This document shows, in pieces, positions 1 to 13,716 of a stretch of DNA of 64,000 bases; positions within the stretch are counted from its first letter, which is position 1, and the number at the start of each line of letters is the position of its first letter. The DNA comes from Variovorax sp. J22G73 (GTDB taxonomy: Bacteria; Pseudomonadota; Gammaproteobacteria; Burkholderiales; Burkholderiaceae_C). A program made the translations under genes and the position numbers. The notes below the pieces were generated by a model. That model made no database searches, was not told the DNA's origin, and worked only from the letters and a program-made list of their open reading frames with translations. The stretch lies in NCBI RefSeq assembly GCF_030317035.1, contig NZ_JASZYK010000006.1, positions 1-64,000 on the forward strand, in the 5' to 3' direction.

Positions 1-58
1 TCATCGCCATGATCATCCCGCGCTCTTCGGCACTCAGTTGTTCGTAACTCCTGGTCAT
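1..58 (-). CDS. IS30-family transposase, N-terminal fragment (runs off window)
   Basis: Reading the minus strand from the ATG at 56-58 gives MTRSYEQLSAEERGMIMAM, open to the window edge. The Y-x-Q-L-S-x-E-E-R pattern at the very N-terminus is typical of IS30-family DDE transposases, where it begins the helix-turn-helix that binds the element ends. Only 19 residues are visible, so intactness cannot be judged. The insertion lies directly upstream of glgX, where glgB might be expected, and it is transcribed away from the glycogen genes. The terminal inverted repeat of the element should lie somewhere in about 59-112. Confidence 0.6.
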   Translation of the reverse strand, partial: MTRSYEQLSAEERGMIMAM

Positions 59-111
59 GCAAGCTCTTCCTTTCAGGATCGAGTGTGTTGCACTTCAGGT
101 TTGAAACCGCC

Positions 112-145
112 CTTACTTTCTTTTGGCGAAGCAAAAGAAAGTAAG
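112..145. repeat. Perfect 14-bp palindrome with 6-nt loop
   Basis: The arms CTTACTTTCTTTTG (112-125) and CAAAAGAAAGTAAG (132-145) are exact reverse complements around the loop GCGAAG. This AT-rich hairpin is foreign to the GC-rich surroundings. It resembles a palindrome that recurs in intergenic regions of Burkholderiales and Xanthomonadales genomes; that statement is from memory, not a search. It sits between the IS30 end and glgX and would fold in the glgX 5' leader if transcription starts upstream of it. Confidence 0.6.
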
Positions 146-202
146 TCGCCTGCCGGGGCGAGACCCGGCCCCGGTAAAAAACCACCAAAGAAAGCAGACA
201 GC

Positions 203-2362
<2,160 letters not shown>

Positions 2363-2437
2363 CAGCCAGGGACACGGCGCGGTGCTAGTCTCGATACAGA
2401 AACTCTGACGACGAATTCCAACGAACGGAGACACAGG

Positions 2438-3745
<1,308 letters not shown>

Positions 3746-3756
3746 CCACGCCGACG

Positions 3757-5235
3757 ATGCGAATCCTCCAGGTCAGCGCCGAGCTCTTTCCCCTCCTCAA
3801 GACCGGCGGCCTGGCGGACATCGCCGGCGCGCTGCCGCTCGCGCTCATGGCCGAAGGCGAGGACGCGCGCGTGCTGCTGCCGGGGTTTCCGGCCATCGTG
3901 GCGGGCCTGCACGACCTGGTGCCGGTGGCCGAATTCAATGCGCCCTGGGGCGAACGCTTCGCCCTGCGCTTCGGGCACCTTGCCACCGACGGCGCCCCTG
4001 CCGTTCCCGCCTACGTGATCGACGCACCCTCGCTGTACGACCGCCCCGGCAACCCCTACGAAGACGCGTCGCGCCAGCCCTACGGCGACAACCACCGCCG
4101 CTTCGCCCTGCTCGGCTGGGCCGCGGCGCAGCTGGCGCAAGGGCTCGACCCGCTGTGGCAGCCCGAGGTGGTGCACGCGCACGACTGGCATGCCGCGCTG
4201 GCGCCGGCGTACCTGCACTTCGCGCGCGAGGCCGGCGACCTGCGGGGCCGGCGCGTGGGCAGCGTGTTCACCGTGCACAACCTGGCCTACCAGGGCCTGT
4301 TCGCCCCCTGGAATTTCACCGACCTGGGCCTGCCCGCCCAGGCGTTCCAGATGAATGGCATCGAATACCACGGCCAGGTGTCGTTCATGAAGGGCGGCCT
4401 GAGCTACGCCGACCGGCTCACCACGGTGAGCCCGACCTACGCGCGAGAAATCCAGACGCCCGAGCAGGGCTGCGGCCTCGACGGCCTGCTGCGCCAGCGC
4501 AGCGGGGTGCTCAGCGGCATCCTCAACGCGGTCGACGACAAGGTCTGGAACCCGTCGAGCGACGCGGCGCTGGTGCAGGGCTTCCACACGCCCGAGGGCC
4601 GCCACATGGCCGGCAAGGCGCGTTGCAAGTCGGTGCTGCAGCACCAGCTGGGGCTGGCCGAGCGGCCCGATGCGCCGCTGTTCATCCTCGTGAGCCGGCT
4701 CACCGAGCAAAAGGGCCTGCACCTGGTGCTGAACGGGCTCGATGCCCTGCTTGCACAGGACGGCCAGCTGGCGCTGCTGGGCGCCGGCGAGGCGTGGCTG
4801 GAGCAAGCCTTCCGCGAGCGCGCGGCAGCGTCGCCGCAATCGGTCAGCGTGACCATCGGCTACAACGAGGCGCTGGCGCACCAGCTCTTCGGCGCGGGCG
4901 ACGTGACGCTGGTGCCCTCTTTGTTCGAGCCCTGCGGCCTCACGCAGATGTACGGCCTGAAGTACGGCAGCCTGCCGCTGGTGCGCCGGGTCGGCGGGCT
5001 GGCGGACACGGTGGTCGATGCGTCGCTGGAAGACCTGGCCAGCGGAGAGGCCACGGGCTTCGTGTTCGACCGCTTCGACGTGCCGGACTACGAACGCGCC
5101 GTGCGCCGCGCCTTCGCCCTGTACCAGCGCGCACCCGACTGGCGGCGCGTGCGCGGCCATGCGATGCGCCGGCCTGCGGACTGGGGGACTGCGGCCGGGC
5201 AGTACATCGACGTTTATCGGCAGGCGCTGGCATGA
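3757..5235 (+). CDS. glgA: Glycogen synthase (ADP-glucose, GT5)
   Basis: GlgA transfers glucose from ADP-glucose to the non-reducing ends of glycogen. The 492-aa product begins MRILQVSAELFPLLK and carries the ADP-glucose-binding KTGGL motif at K15. The C-terminal GT-B domain shows SLFEPCGLTQMYGLKYGSLP. The frame is open upstream into the end of glgC; the ATG at 3757 was chosen because the family starts immediately before the KTGGL strand. Length is near the E. coli 477 aa. It is followed by a 187-nt gap before glgP that holds no gene. Confidence 0.95.
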   Translation: MRILQVSAELFPLLKTGGLADIAGALPLALMAEGEDARVLLPGFPAIVAGLHDLVPVAEFNAPWGERFALRFGHLATDGAPAVPAYVIDAPSLYDRPGNPYEDASRQPYGDNHRRFALLGWAAAQLAQGLDPLWQPEVVHAHDWHAALAPAYLHFAREAGDLRGRRVGSVFTVHNLAYQGLFAPWNFTDLGLPAQAFQMNGIEYHGQVSFMKGGLSYADRLTTVSPTYAREIQTPEQGCGLDGLLRQRSGVLSGILNAVDDKVWNPSSDAALVQGFHTPEGRHMAGKARCKSVLQHQLGLAERPDAPLFILVSRLTEQKGLHLVLNGLDALLAQDGQLALLGAGEAWLEQAFRERAAASPQSVSVTIGYNEALAHQLFGAGDVTLVPSLFEPCGLTQMYGLKYGSLPLVRRVGGLADTVVDASLEDLASGEATGFVFDRFDVPDYERAVRRAFALYQRAPDWRRVRGHAMRRPADWGTAAGQYIDVYRQALA

Positions 5236-5422
5236 CTTGCCGTCTGTTCATTCGATGCAGCCTGCATTCACGGCACGATCACGCCGGCAGCCTGGGCTCA
5301 CGCCCCAAGCAGTCCGAGCCCGCAAAAACCCGACAAAGCAGGTCCCGCGGTGTTCCTCCAACAAGACCGTGCCGACCCAGCGCACGGCCCCCACAACACC
5401 ACACACATCGAGAGTGCCCACC

Positions 5423-7906
<2,484 letters not shown>

Positions 7907-7982
7907 CCCCGCGGTTGCGGTAGTCGAGCGGCACGACGCTGCTGATCGGGTTGCCGCTCGTCGCCTGAGCGGCGGCGGCCTC

Positions 7983-8465
7983 TCAGCGCGGCGCTGCGGG
8001 CGTGGCCGAGGTTGCTTGCGGCGCGTCCGTCACGAAGCCGATGCGGCTCAGCCCGGCCTTGTTCGCGATGCCCATCAGCGCCACCACCTTGCCGTAGGGC
8101 ACGGTCTGGTCGGCGCGCAGCTGCACCTCGGTGTCCTTGCTGTCGGCCGCGGCCTTTTCGAGCCGGGTGGCCAGTTCGTCGTCGGTCACCGGCTGGTCGT
8201 TGAAGAACACCTTGCCCGACGCATCGACCGCCAGGCTCACGAACTTGGGCGCGTCGTTGGGCTGGCCGGCATCGGTCTGCGGCAGGTCGAGCTTGATGGA
8301 GCTGGCCATCAGCGGCGCGGTGATGATGAAGATCACCAGCAGCACCAGCATCACGTCGACCAGCGGGGTCACGTTGATGTCCGACAGCGGCCGCTGCGCG
8401 CCGCCGCCCATGGCGCGCCCGCCGGCACCGGTGCTGCTGCCTAGCGATGTGCGTCCGAAGGCCAT
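7983..8465 (-). CDS. exbD: ExbD/TolR-family energy transducer subunit
   Basis: This is a 160-aa single-span inner membrane protein of the proton-driven ExbB-ExbD/TolQ-TolR motors. One transmembrane helix lies at about residues 34-52, preceded by the SDINVTPLVDVMLVLL signature with the essential membrane aspartate. The rest is periplasmic and ends in an Ala/Pro-rich tail. It lies 43 nt downstream of the ExbB/TolQ gene. No TonB or TolA gene is adjacent, so ExbD versus TolR cannot be settled from context. The glycine-rich N-terminus (GSSTGAGGRAMGGGAQ) is typical of Comamonadaceae homologues. Confidence 0.88.
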   Translation of the reverse strand: MAFGRTSLGSSTGAGGRAMGGGAQRPLSDINVTPLVDVMLVLLVIFIITAPLMASSIKLDLPQTDAGQPNDAPKFVSLAVDASGKVFFNDQPVTDDELATRLEKAAADSKDTEVQLRADQTVPYGKVVALMGIANKAGLSRIGFVTDAPQATSATPAAPR

Positions 8466-8508
8466 GGTGCGGCGTGCCGTGTTGAAGCTGTTGAAGCCGT
8501 GGAAGCCG

Positions 8509-9204
8509 TCAGACCGGCATCGGCCGCGCGGGCGGCGGTGCCACGGGGGCCGGCGGCGTGCCGAAGCTGGCCAGCAGGTCGTGCGCGAAGCCTTCGAGCT
8601 CGGCCTCGATGCGCCCGATGACGCGGCCGAATACGTTGTAGGCCAGCACGGCCGGAATGGCCACGGCCAGGCCGAAGGCCGTCATGACCAGCGCCTCGCC
8701 GACGGGGCCGGCGACCTTGTCGATGGTGAAGCCGCCGGTTTGCCCGGCAATGCCCGCCAGCGCCCCGTAGATGCCCCACACCGTGCCCAGCAGCCCGACG
8801 AAGGGCGCGGTGGCGCCCACGGTGGCCAGCAGGATCTGGCCCGCCTGCAGCCGCCGCAGCGCACCGTGCAGCGCGTCGCGCAGCACACGGGTCAGGCGCT
8901 GGTTGCGATCGACCGTGGCGCCCAGCGTGCCGTCGGGGGCACGCGTGGCCACGCCCTGGATGGCGGACACGGCGGGCCAGACCAGCCCGGCCTTGTCGAA
9001 CGCCTTGAGCTTGTGTTCGGCGTCGGCCAGCGTGGACGATTGCCAGAACGCAGCGATGCTGCGCAGCACGTCGCGCGTGCCGCCGCGCAGCAGCCAAGCC
9101 TTCCACAAGATGATGACCCAGCTTGCGATGGACATCGCCAGCAGCAGCGCCGCCACCGAACGGCTGACGCCGTCGCCGTGGGTCAGCAGTTCGAGCACGC
9201 TCAT
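8509..9204 (-). CDS. exbB: MotA/TolQ/ExbB proton channel family protein
   Basis: This 231-aa membrane protein has three predicted transmembrane segments: residues about 16-36, then a pair around 120-145 and 165-190. The conserved VGATAPFVGLLGTVWGIYGAL segment is diagnostic of the family. It would assemble with the ExbD homologue 43 nt downstream to convert proton motive force for outer membrane transport or envelope integrity. AAAGGA precedes the ATG at a good distance. It follows dapB by 37 nt on the same strand, so bamE-dapB-exbB-exbD is a likely transcription unit. Confidence 0.88.
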   Translation of the reverse strand: MSVLELLTHGDGVSRSVAALLLAMSIASWVIILWKAWLLRGGTRDVLRSIAAFWQSSTLADAEHKLKAFDKAGLVWPAVSAIQGVATRAPDGTLGATVDRNQRLTRVLRDALHGALRRLQAGQILLATVGATAPFVGLLGTVWGIYGALAGIAGQTGGFTIDKVAGPVGEALVMTAFGLAVAIPAVLAYNVFGRVIGRIEAELEGFAHDLLASFGTPPAPVAPPPARPMPV

Positions 9205-9241
9205 CGGCGGTCCTTTGGTTCAGCGAAAACGCGGCAGGTCT

Positions 9242-10099
9242 TCAGCGAAGACCCAGCACGTCGTACATGTCGAACAGGCCCGCGCGCTGCCCGGCCAGGA
9301 AGCGCACGGCGCGCAGGCTGCCCTGGGCGTAGGTGACGCGGCTGGACGACTTGTGGGTGATTTCGATGCGTTCGCCCGTGCCCGCGAACAGCACGGTGTG
9401 GTCGCCCACGATGTCGCCGCCGCGGATGGCCGAGAAGCCGATGGTCGACGGGTCGCGCTCGCCGGTGATGCCGTCGCGGGCGTACACGGCGCATTCCTTC
9501 AGGTCGCGGCCCAGCGCGTCGGCAATGACCTCGCCCATCTTCAGGGCGGTGCCCGAGGGCGCGTCGACCTTGTGGCGGTGGTGCGCCTCGATGATCTCGA
9601 TGTCGTAGCCGCTGGACATGGCCTTGGCGGCCATCTCGAGCAGCTTGAAGGTCACGTTGACGCCCACGCTCATGTTGGGCGCCATCATGATGGCGATGTC
9701 TTTCGCGATTTCTGCGATCTCGGCCTTCTGCGCGTCGCTGAAGCCGGTGGTGCCGATAACGGCCTGCACGCCGAGCTCGCGGCACACGGCCAGGTGCGCC
9801 AGCGTGCCTTCGGGGCGGGTGAAGTCGATGAGCACCTGCGCGTCCTTCAGGCCGGCACGCAGGTCGGACACGATGGACACGCCGCTGTCAAAGCCAAGGA
9901 AGGCGCCGGCGTCGGTGCCCAGCGCGGGGCTGCCCGCGATGTCGAGCGCGCCGGCCAGGCGCAGGTCGGGCGCGTTGCGCACGGCCTCGACCAGCATGTG
10001 GCCCATGCGGCCCGAGGCGCCGGCGATGGCGACACGGCGCGCATCGGACGCGGCGGAAGTGGAAGCGGGATGGGCGGAGGCGGAAGTGGGTTCGGTCAC
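9242..10099 (-). CDS. dapB: 4-hydroxy-tetrahydrodipicolinate reductase
   Basis: DapB reduces 4-hydroxy-tetrahydrodipicolinate with NAD(P)H in the lysine and diaminopimelate pathway. The 285-aa product has the dinucleotide-binding GASGRMG loop (27-33) and the active-site motif EAHHRHKVDAPSGTA, with catalytic His/Lys near 173-177. The start is GTG and adds a roughly 20-residue Ala/Ser-rich leader before the first beta strand, so a shorter protein is possible; no good internal start is evident. It follows bamE on the minus strand with a 98-nt gap. Confidence 0.94.
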   Translation of the reverse strand: MTEPTSASAHPASTSAASDARRVAIAGASGRMGHMLVEAVRNAPDLRLAGALDIAGSPALGTDAGAFLGFDSGVSIVSDLRAGLKDAQVLIDFTRPEGTLAHLAVCRELGVQAVIGTTGFSDAQKAEIAEIAKDIAIMMAPNMSVGVNVTFKLLEMAAKAMSSGYDIEIIEAHHRHKVDAPSGTALKMGEVIADALGRDLKECAVYARDGITGERDPSTIGFSAIRGGDIVGDHTVLFAGTGERIEITHKSSSRVTYAQGSLRAVRFLAGQRAGLFDMYDVLGLR

Positions 10100-10197
10100 G
10101 CGGATTCAGTCATGCAAAAACACGGGGAACACGGAACGGGCACTGCCTGGCTCGGCGGGCGCCGCCCGCTACGGCTGTCTGTCTGGCTGCGGCGCGT

Positions 10198-10767
10198 TCA
10201 GCGCGCGGCTTCGAGCGGGGGGTAGGCGGCGGGCAGCGGCGGGAGCGAAGCCTGCGCGTCGGCCTTGTCGGCGGTGCCCGCTTTCTTGTCGTCCTTGGAA
10301 GGGGCGAATTTCTTCAGGTCGTCTTCCGAGGCCTCGAGCGTGGGCACCTTGCCGGATTTCTTGCGGGTGTCGAGCGTGGCGACGAAGTCTTCTTCGCTCG
10401 GCATCTCGTCGCCTTCGAAGCGGTCCATGATTTCGCCGTTGAAGAACACCGTGAGGTGGCGTTCCTGCGGGTCGACGCCCTGGCGGCGGATGGTGAACAC
10501 GTAGTCCCAGCGATTGGCGTGGAACACGTCGGTCAGCAGCGAAGTGCCGAGAATTTCACGCACCTGCTGGCGCGACATGCCGGGCTTGAGCGCCGCGACC
10601 TGTTCCTTCGACACGAAATTGCCCTGGACCACTTCGACCTTGTACGGGGTGACCGCGGACAACGCACTCCGCGTCCGATCGCTGAAGCTGCTGCAGGCAC
10701 CGAGGCAAAGCGTGGCGGCCACGGCGGCGACCATCAGCCAGGGACGGCGTTGGAAAATGGCAGGCAT
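10198..10767 (-). CDS. bamE: Outer membrane protein assembly factor BamE (SmpA) lipoprotein
   Basis: BamE is a small lipoprotein of the BAM complex that inserts beta-barrel proteins in the outer membrane. The 189-aa protein starts MPAIFQRRPW and has a lipoprotein signal ending in LCLGAC, with the lipidated Cys at 25. The SmpA/OmlA domain follows (YKVEVVQGNFVSKEQ, LKPGMSRQQVREILGT, WDYVFTI). The C-terminal 60 residues are charged and low-complexity, longer than in E. coli (113 aa). The upstream open frame has no homology. No clear Shine-Dalgarno precedes the ATG. It is divergent from fur across 91 nt, a common betaproteobacterial arrangement. Confidence 0.9.
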   Translation of the reverse strand: MPAIFQRRPWLMVAAVAATLCLGACSSFSDRTRSALSAVTPYKVEVVQGNFVSKEQVAALKPGMSRQQVREILGTSLLTDVFHANRWDYVFTIRRQGVDPQERHLTVFFNGEIMDRFEGDEMPSEEDFVATLDTRKKSGKVPTLEASEDDLKKFAPSKDDKKAGTADKADAQASLPPLPAAYPPLEAAR

Positions 10768-10858
10768 GGGAGGAAAAGGGGGTAGCGATATGATCGGCCA
10801 TTGTAGCGGCAGCCCCTTTTTCAGGGCCTTTGCCGCAGCCCAGGGCGCAGGAACCAAC

Positions 10859-11278
10859 ATGGCCAACATCGACGAACTCAAGAACACCGGCCTCAAGGCC
10901 ACATTGCCGCGCCTGAAGATCCTCGAGATCTTCCAGACCGGCAGCCAGCGGCACATGACGGCGGAAGACGTCTTTCGCGTGCTGCTGAACGAACACTCCG
11001 ACATCGGCCTGGCCACGGTCTACCGTGTGCTCACGCAATTCGAGCAGGCCGGCATCCTGGAGCGCAGCCACTTCGAGAGCGGCAAGGCCGTCTACGAACT
11101 GAACGAAGGCACGCACCACGACCACCTGATCTGCACCTCGTGCGGCAAGGTCGAGGAGTTCTACGACGCCGAGATCGAGCGCCGCCAGCAAATGATCTCC
11201 AAGGACAAGGGCTGGATCCTGCAGGACCACGCCATGTCGCTGTACGGCCTGTGCGGCGACTGCGCCAGCAAGCACTGA
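10859..11278 (+). CDS. fur: Ferric uptake regulator Fur
   Basis: Fur is the iron-responsive repressor of iron-uptake genes. The 139-aa protein has the winged helix with DIGLATVYRVLTQFE as recognition region, the metal-site motif HHDH (86-89) and two CxxC pairs (C92/C95 and C132/C135) for structural zinc. Length is typical. The ATG at 10859 follows a CAGGAACCAAC ribosome site; the frame open further upstream lies inside the bamE leader and was not used. It is divergent from bamE and convergent with hprK. Confidence 0.95.
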   Translation: MANIDELKNTGLKATLPRLKILEIFQTGSQRHMTAEDVFRVLLNEHSDIGLATVYRVLTQFEQAGILERSHFESGKAVYELNEGTHHDHLICTSCGKVEEFYDAEIERRQQMISKDKGWILQDHAMSLYGLCGDCASKH

Positions 11279-11301
11279 CACCGACCGCGGAGCGCCACGT
11301 G

Positions 11302-11340
11302 TGAGCGCACTAGGCTCACTGGGCGCAGAAACTGCGCTCA
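11302..11340. terminator. Nested hairpin between convergent fur and hprK
   Basis: TGAGCGCA (11302-11309) pairs with TGCGCTCA (11333-11340). An alternative, tighter hairpin is GCGCAG-AAA-CTGCGC at 11323-11337. There is no long T-tract on either side, so termination efficiency is uncertain. It overlaps the last codon of hprK. The position between two converging genes is what supports a bidirectional terminator. Confidence 0.4.
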
Positions 11341-12291
11341 GTCTTGCCCGTTTTCCATCGCCTTGTGGTGCCGCGCCACGAAGTCGGCATAGGTGTCGAT
11401 GCCGCGCAGCTGCAAAATCGAATTGCGCACCGCCGCCTCCACCAGCACGGCAATGTTGCGCCCCGCCACCACCTGGATGATGACCTTGCGCACCGGAATG
11501 CCCAGCACGTCCTGCGTGAGCGGCGCCGAGGGCATGCGCTCGTAGTCGCGCTCGAAGCTGTCGCGCCGCACGAGGTGCACGATGAGCTTCAGCCGCATCT
11601 TCCGGCGCACCGCCGTCTCCCCGAAGATCGCGCGAATGTCCAGCAGGCCGATGCCGCGCACCTCCAGCAGGTTCAGCAGCAGGTCGGGGCAGCGCCCCTC
11701 GATGGTGTTCTGGTTGATGCGGTACAGGTCGACCGCGTCGTCGGCCACCAGGCCGTTGCCGCGTGAAATCAGTTCGAGGCCCAGTTCGCTTTTCCCGAGG
11801 CCCGACTCGCCCGTGATCATCACGCCCATGCCCAGGATGTCCATGAACACGCCGTGCATCGAGGTGCGCTCGGCGAAGTGCTTGGACAGGTAGGCGCGCA
11901 GCAGGTCGATCACGAAGGCCGACGACTCGCGCGTGGCAAACAGCGGCAGCTGCGCGCGCTCGCAGATCGACAACAGTTCGTCCGGCGCGGCCTGGCCGTC
12001 GGCCAGCACCAGCATCGGCGGCTCCAGCGTCACGATGCGGGCGATGCGCCGGGCGCAGTCTTCCTGGCTGCCGCGCGTGAGGTAGGCGACCTCGCGGGCG
12101 CCCAGGATCTGCACGCGGTAGGGGTGGATGTAGTTGAGGTAGCCGACCAGGTCGGCCGCCGATTGCGCGCGGCTGATGACCTCGGGGTCGAACTGGCGTT
12201 CGGATGCGCCCAGCCCCGCGAGCCATTCCCAGCGGAGCGAGCCGCGGAACTCCTCGAACATGGCATCGGCGCTGATGACGGTCGGCTTCAT
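11338..12291 (-). CDS. hprK: HPr kinase/phosphorylase
   Basis: HprK phosphorylates and dephosphorylates HPr-type phosphocarriers on serine; in proteobacteria it works with the regulatory nitrogen PTS. The 317-aa protein has the catalytic histidine in SMHGVF (H146), the P-loop GESGLGKS (161-168) and the family signature LLEVRGIGLLDIRAIFG (208-224). Length matches HprK. It is the last of hpf-ptsN-hprK on this strand, 95 nt after ptsN, consistent with a role with EIIA-Ntr. Confidence 0.95.
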   Translation of the reverse strand: MKPTVISADAMFEEFRGSLRWEWLAGLGASERQFDPEVISRAQSAADLVGYLNYIHPYRVQILGAREVAYLTRGSQEDCARRIARIVTLEPPMLVLADGQAAPDELLSICERAQLPLFATRESSAFVIDLLRAYLSKHFAERTSMHGVFMDILGMGVMITGESGLGKSELGLELISRGNGLVADDAVDLYRINQNTIEGRCPDLLLNLLEVRGIGLLDIRAIFGETAVRRKMRLKLIVHLVRRDSFERDYERMPSAPLTQDVLGIPVRKVIIQVVAGRNIAVLVEAAVRNSILQLRGIDTYADFVARHHKAMENGQD

Positions 12292-12386
12292 GCGTTCAGG
12301 CGCCGGCGCACGGGCGCCGGCATTGCGTTGGAGTGACGGAGGGAGCCGCGCAGCTTATCAGCAGCCGCGCGTGCCGACGCATGCGC

Positions 12387-12854
12387 TCAGGCGACTTGCG
12401 TGGACTGCCAGCCGGCGATCAGCCCGTGAAGGGCGGCCGCGTCGGTGCTGGACTTGATCTGTTCGCGCAGGCTGGCGTCGCTCAGCAGCTCGGCGATTTC
12501 AGACAGGATCTCGAGGTGCTTCTGCGTGGCCGCTTCGGGCACCAGCAGGAAGATCAGCAGCGCGACGGGTTGCTCGTCGGGTGCGTCGAAACCGATGGGG
12601 TTGGCCAGCTGGAATACCGCGGCCATCGGTGCCTTCAGGCCCTTGATGCGGCCGTGCGGAATGGCAACGCCATGGCCCAATCCGGTGGAGCCAAGGCGCT
12701 CTCGCGCGAACAGGCTGTCGGTGATAAGGGCACGGCCCAGGCCGTGAAGGCTTTCGAACAGCAAACCTGCTTCTTCGAAAGCACGTTTTTTGCTGGTGGC
12801 GTCAACGCTCACGAGCACTTGAGCGGGCGGCAGGATGGACGCGAGGCGATTCAT
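12387..12854 (-). CDS. ptsN: Nitrogen PTS EIIA component (EIIA-Ntr)
   Basis: This 155-aa phosphoacceptor of the regulatory PTS-Ntr chain influences potassium transport, carbon-nitrogen balance and stress responses. The phosphorylated histidine is H67 in GLGHGVAIPHGR. The ATG at 12854 (MNRLASILPP) fits the family start better than the upstream ATG at 12884, whose ten extra residues are not conserved. A strong terminator lies between hpf and ptsN, so ptsN-hprK probably has its own promoter in about 12855-12990, where I see no convincing -35/-10 pair. Confidence 0.93.
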   Translation of the reverse strand: MNRLASILPPAQVLVSVDATSKKRAFEEAGLLFESLHGLGRALITDSLFARERLGSTGLGHGVAIPHGRIKGLKAPMAAVFQLANPIGFDAPDEQPVALLIFLLVPEAATQKHLEILSEIAELLSDASLREQIKSSTDAAALHGLIAGWQSTQVA

Positions 12855-12990
12855 GGTGGGTGCAGAGCGGGGGCGATTATGCACCCGCTTGGTAAAAACC
12901 CCCAGTCCCCCTATTTACTTTCTGTCTACATGTTGCCCGCACGCCTCTTGGCGCCTGGGAAGCTTGCCAAAGTCCCAGTGCCGAGGTCGG

Positions 12991-13020
12991 AAAACAAAAA
13001 GGCCGCCCACAGGCGGCCTT
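12991..13020 (-). terminator. Rho-independent terminator of hpf
   Basis: The stem AAGGCCGCC / GGCGGCCTT (12999-13007 with 13012-13020) has a 4-nt loop. It is followed in the minus-strand direction by a T-rich run, the complement of AAAACAAAAA at 12991-13000. It lies 24 nt past the hpf stop codon. It implies that hpf can be transcribed alone and that ptsN needs read-through or its own promoter. Confidence 0.85.
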
Positions 13021-13044
13021 CGGCTTGCGCGCGGGGCGCTTTGC

Positions 13045-13374
13045 CTACATGAGGCGTTTTGGCGCGGCGTGATGGTGGTCCTGCAGCCGGTCCTTGTGGC
13101 GCACCACCTGGCGGTCCAGCTTGTCGACCAGTTCGTCGACCGCGGCGTAGAGATCAGCGTGGCTCGATTCCGCGAACATGTCACTGCCCTTGACGTGGAT
13201 GTTGCACTCCGCCCTTTGGCGGCGTTCCTTTTCCTTTTGCTTTTCCACCGTGAGGATCACCTTCACATCGACCACCTGGTCGAAGTGCCGCGTGATCCGG
13301 TCCAGCTTGCTCGTGACGTAGGTGCGCAAGGCAGGTGTGACGTCGAGGTGATGACCGCTGATCGTCAAATTCAT
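13045..13374 (-). CDS. hpf: Ribosome hibernation promoting factor (short HPF/YfiA type)
   Basis: HPF binds the decoding centre of the 30S subunit and drives formation of inactive 100S ribosomes in stationary phase. The 109-aa protein begins MNLTISGHHLDVTPALR and lacks the C-terminal dimerisation domain of long HPFs. A strong AGGAGG lies 7 nt upstream of the ATG. In many proteobacteria rpoN lies directly upstream of hpf; here a uvrD-like gene occupies that place, so rpoN must be elsewhere. A terminator follows directly and a plausible promoter lies about 140-170 nt upstream. Confidence 0.94.
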   Translation of the reverse strand: MNLTISGHHLDVTPALRTYVTSKLDRITRHFDQVVDVKVILTVEKQKEKERRQRAECNIHVKGSDMFAESSHADLYAAVDELVDKLDRQVVRHKDRLQDHHHAAPKRLM

Positions 13375-13716
13375 GAATGACCTCCTGGAATTGACGGTTG
13401 GGGAAATGACCGCGCTCCGGAATGAAGCGTGGCCGGGGGAACTGGGAAGTAGAGGGAGAGAGGGAAAGGGGGGGAAGAGAAGGAGAAATGAGACAGAAAT
13501 TGGGGCGGTCGATTCACTATGCCCAAGCTGTCACGGTATTGCAATACCAGGGTTGCCCGCGGTGCCGCGAACGGGCGCGCGGCGTTTCGCACGCTCATGA
13601 ATCCATAGCAGTCCATGCGCGCGGGGCAGGCCTTGCAGCCGTTCGCGCAGATGTGTGTCAGCTCGAAAAACCCGGTGACCCTCCCGGCGACAGGGCTTGC
13701 CCGCTCCCGCGCCGGT
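13375..13716. other. 342-nt gene-free leader between hpf and uvrD
   Basis: No convincing coding sequence is present. The stretch holds a long purine-rich tract on the plus strand (about 13,440-13,500), which would be a pyrimidine-rich 5' untranslated leader in the hpf transcript. It also holds the perfect palindrome GGTATTGCAATACC at 13535-13548 and a candidate hpf promoter. Short frames crossing it have biased, repetitive translations and no start-site support. Confidence 0.6.
13516..13544 (-). promoter_or_regulatory. Candidate hpf promoter with palindromic -35 region
   Basis: On the minus strand, TTGCAA (13539-13544) and CATAGT (13516-13521) are 17 nt apart, each matching the sigma-70 hexamers at four of six positions. 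The -35 box lies inside the perfect 14-bp palindrome GGTATTGCAATACC (13535-13548), a possible operator. Transcription would start near 13,509, giving a leader of about 135 nt. Confidence 0.45.

Noticed and set aside
7907..7982. Possible coding remnant between glgP and exbD (reads like GNPISSVVPLDYRNRG on the minus strand)
   Set aside because: Only about 25 codons, no start, no recognised family; it may be chance in a short convergent spacer.
12855..12884. Upstream ATG for ptsN at 12884
   Set aside because: The ten added residues (MHNRPRSAPT) are not part of the EIIA-Ntr family start; 12854 fits better.
13440..13500. Purine-rich tract considered as a CRISPR-like or satellite repeat
   Set aside because: There is no regular unit length or spacer pattern; it is a simple biased tract in the hpf leader.
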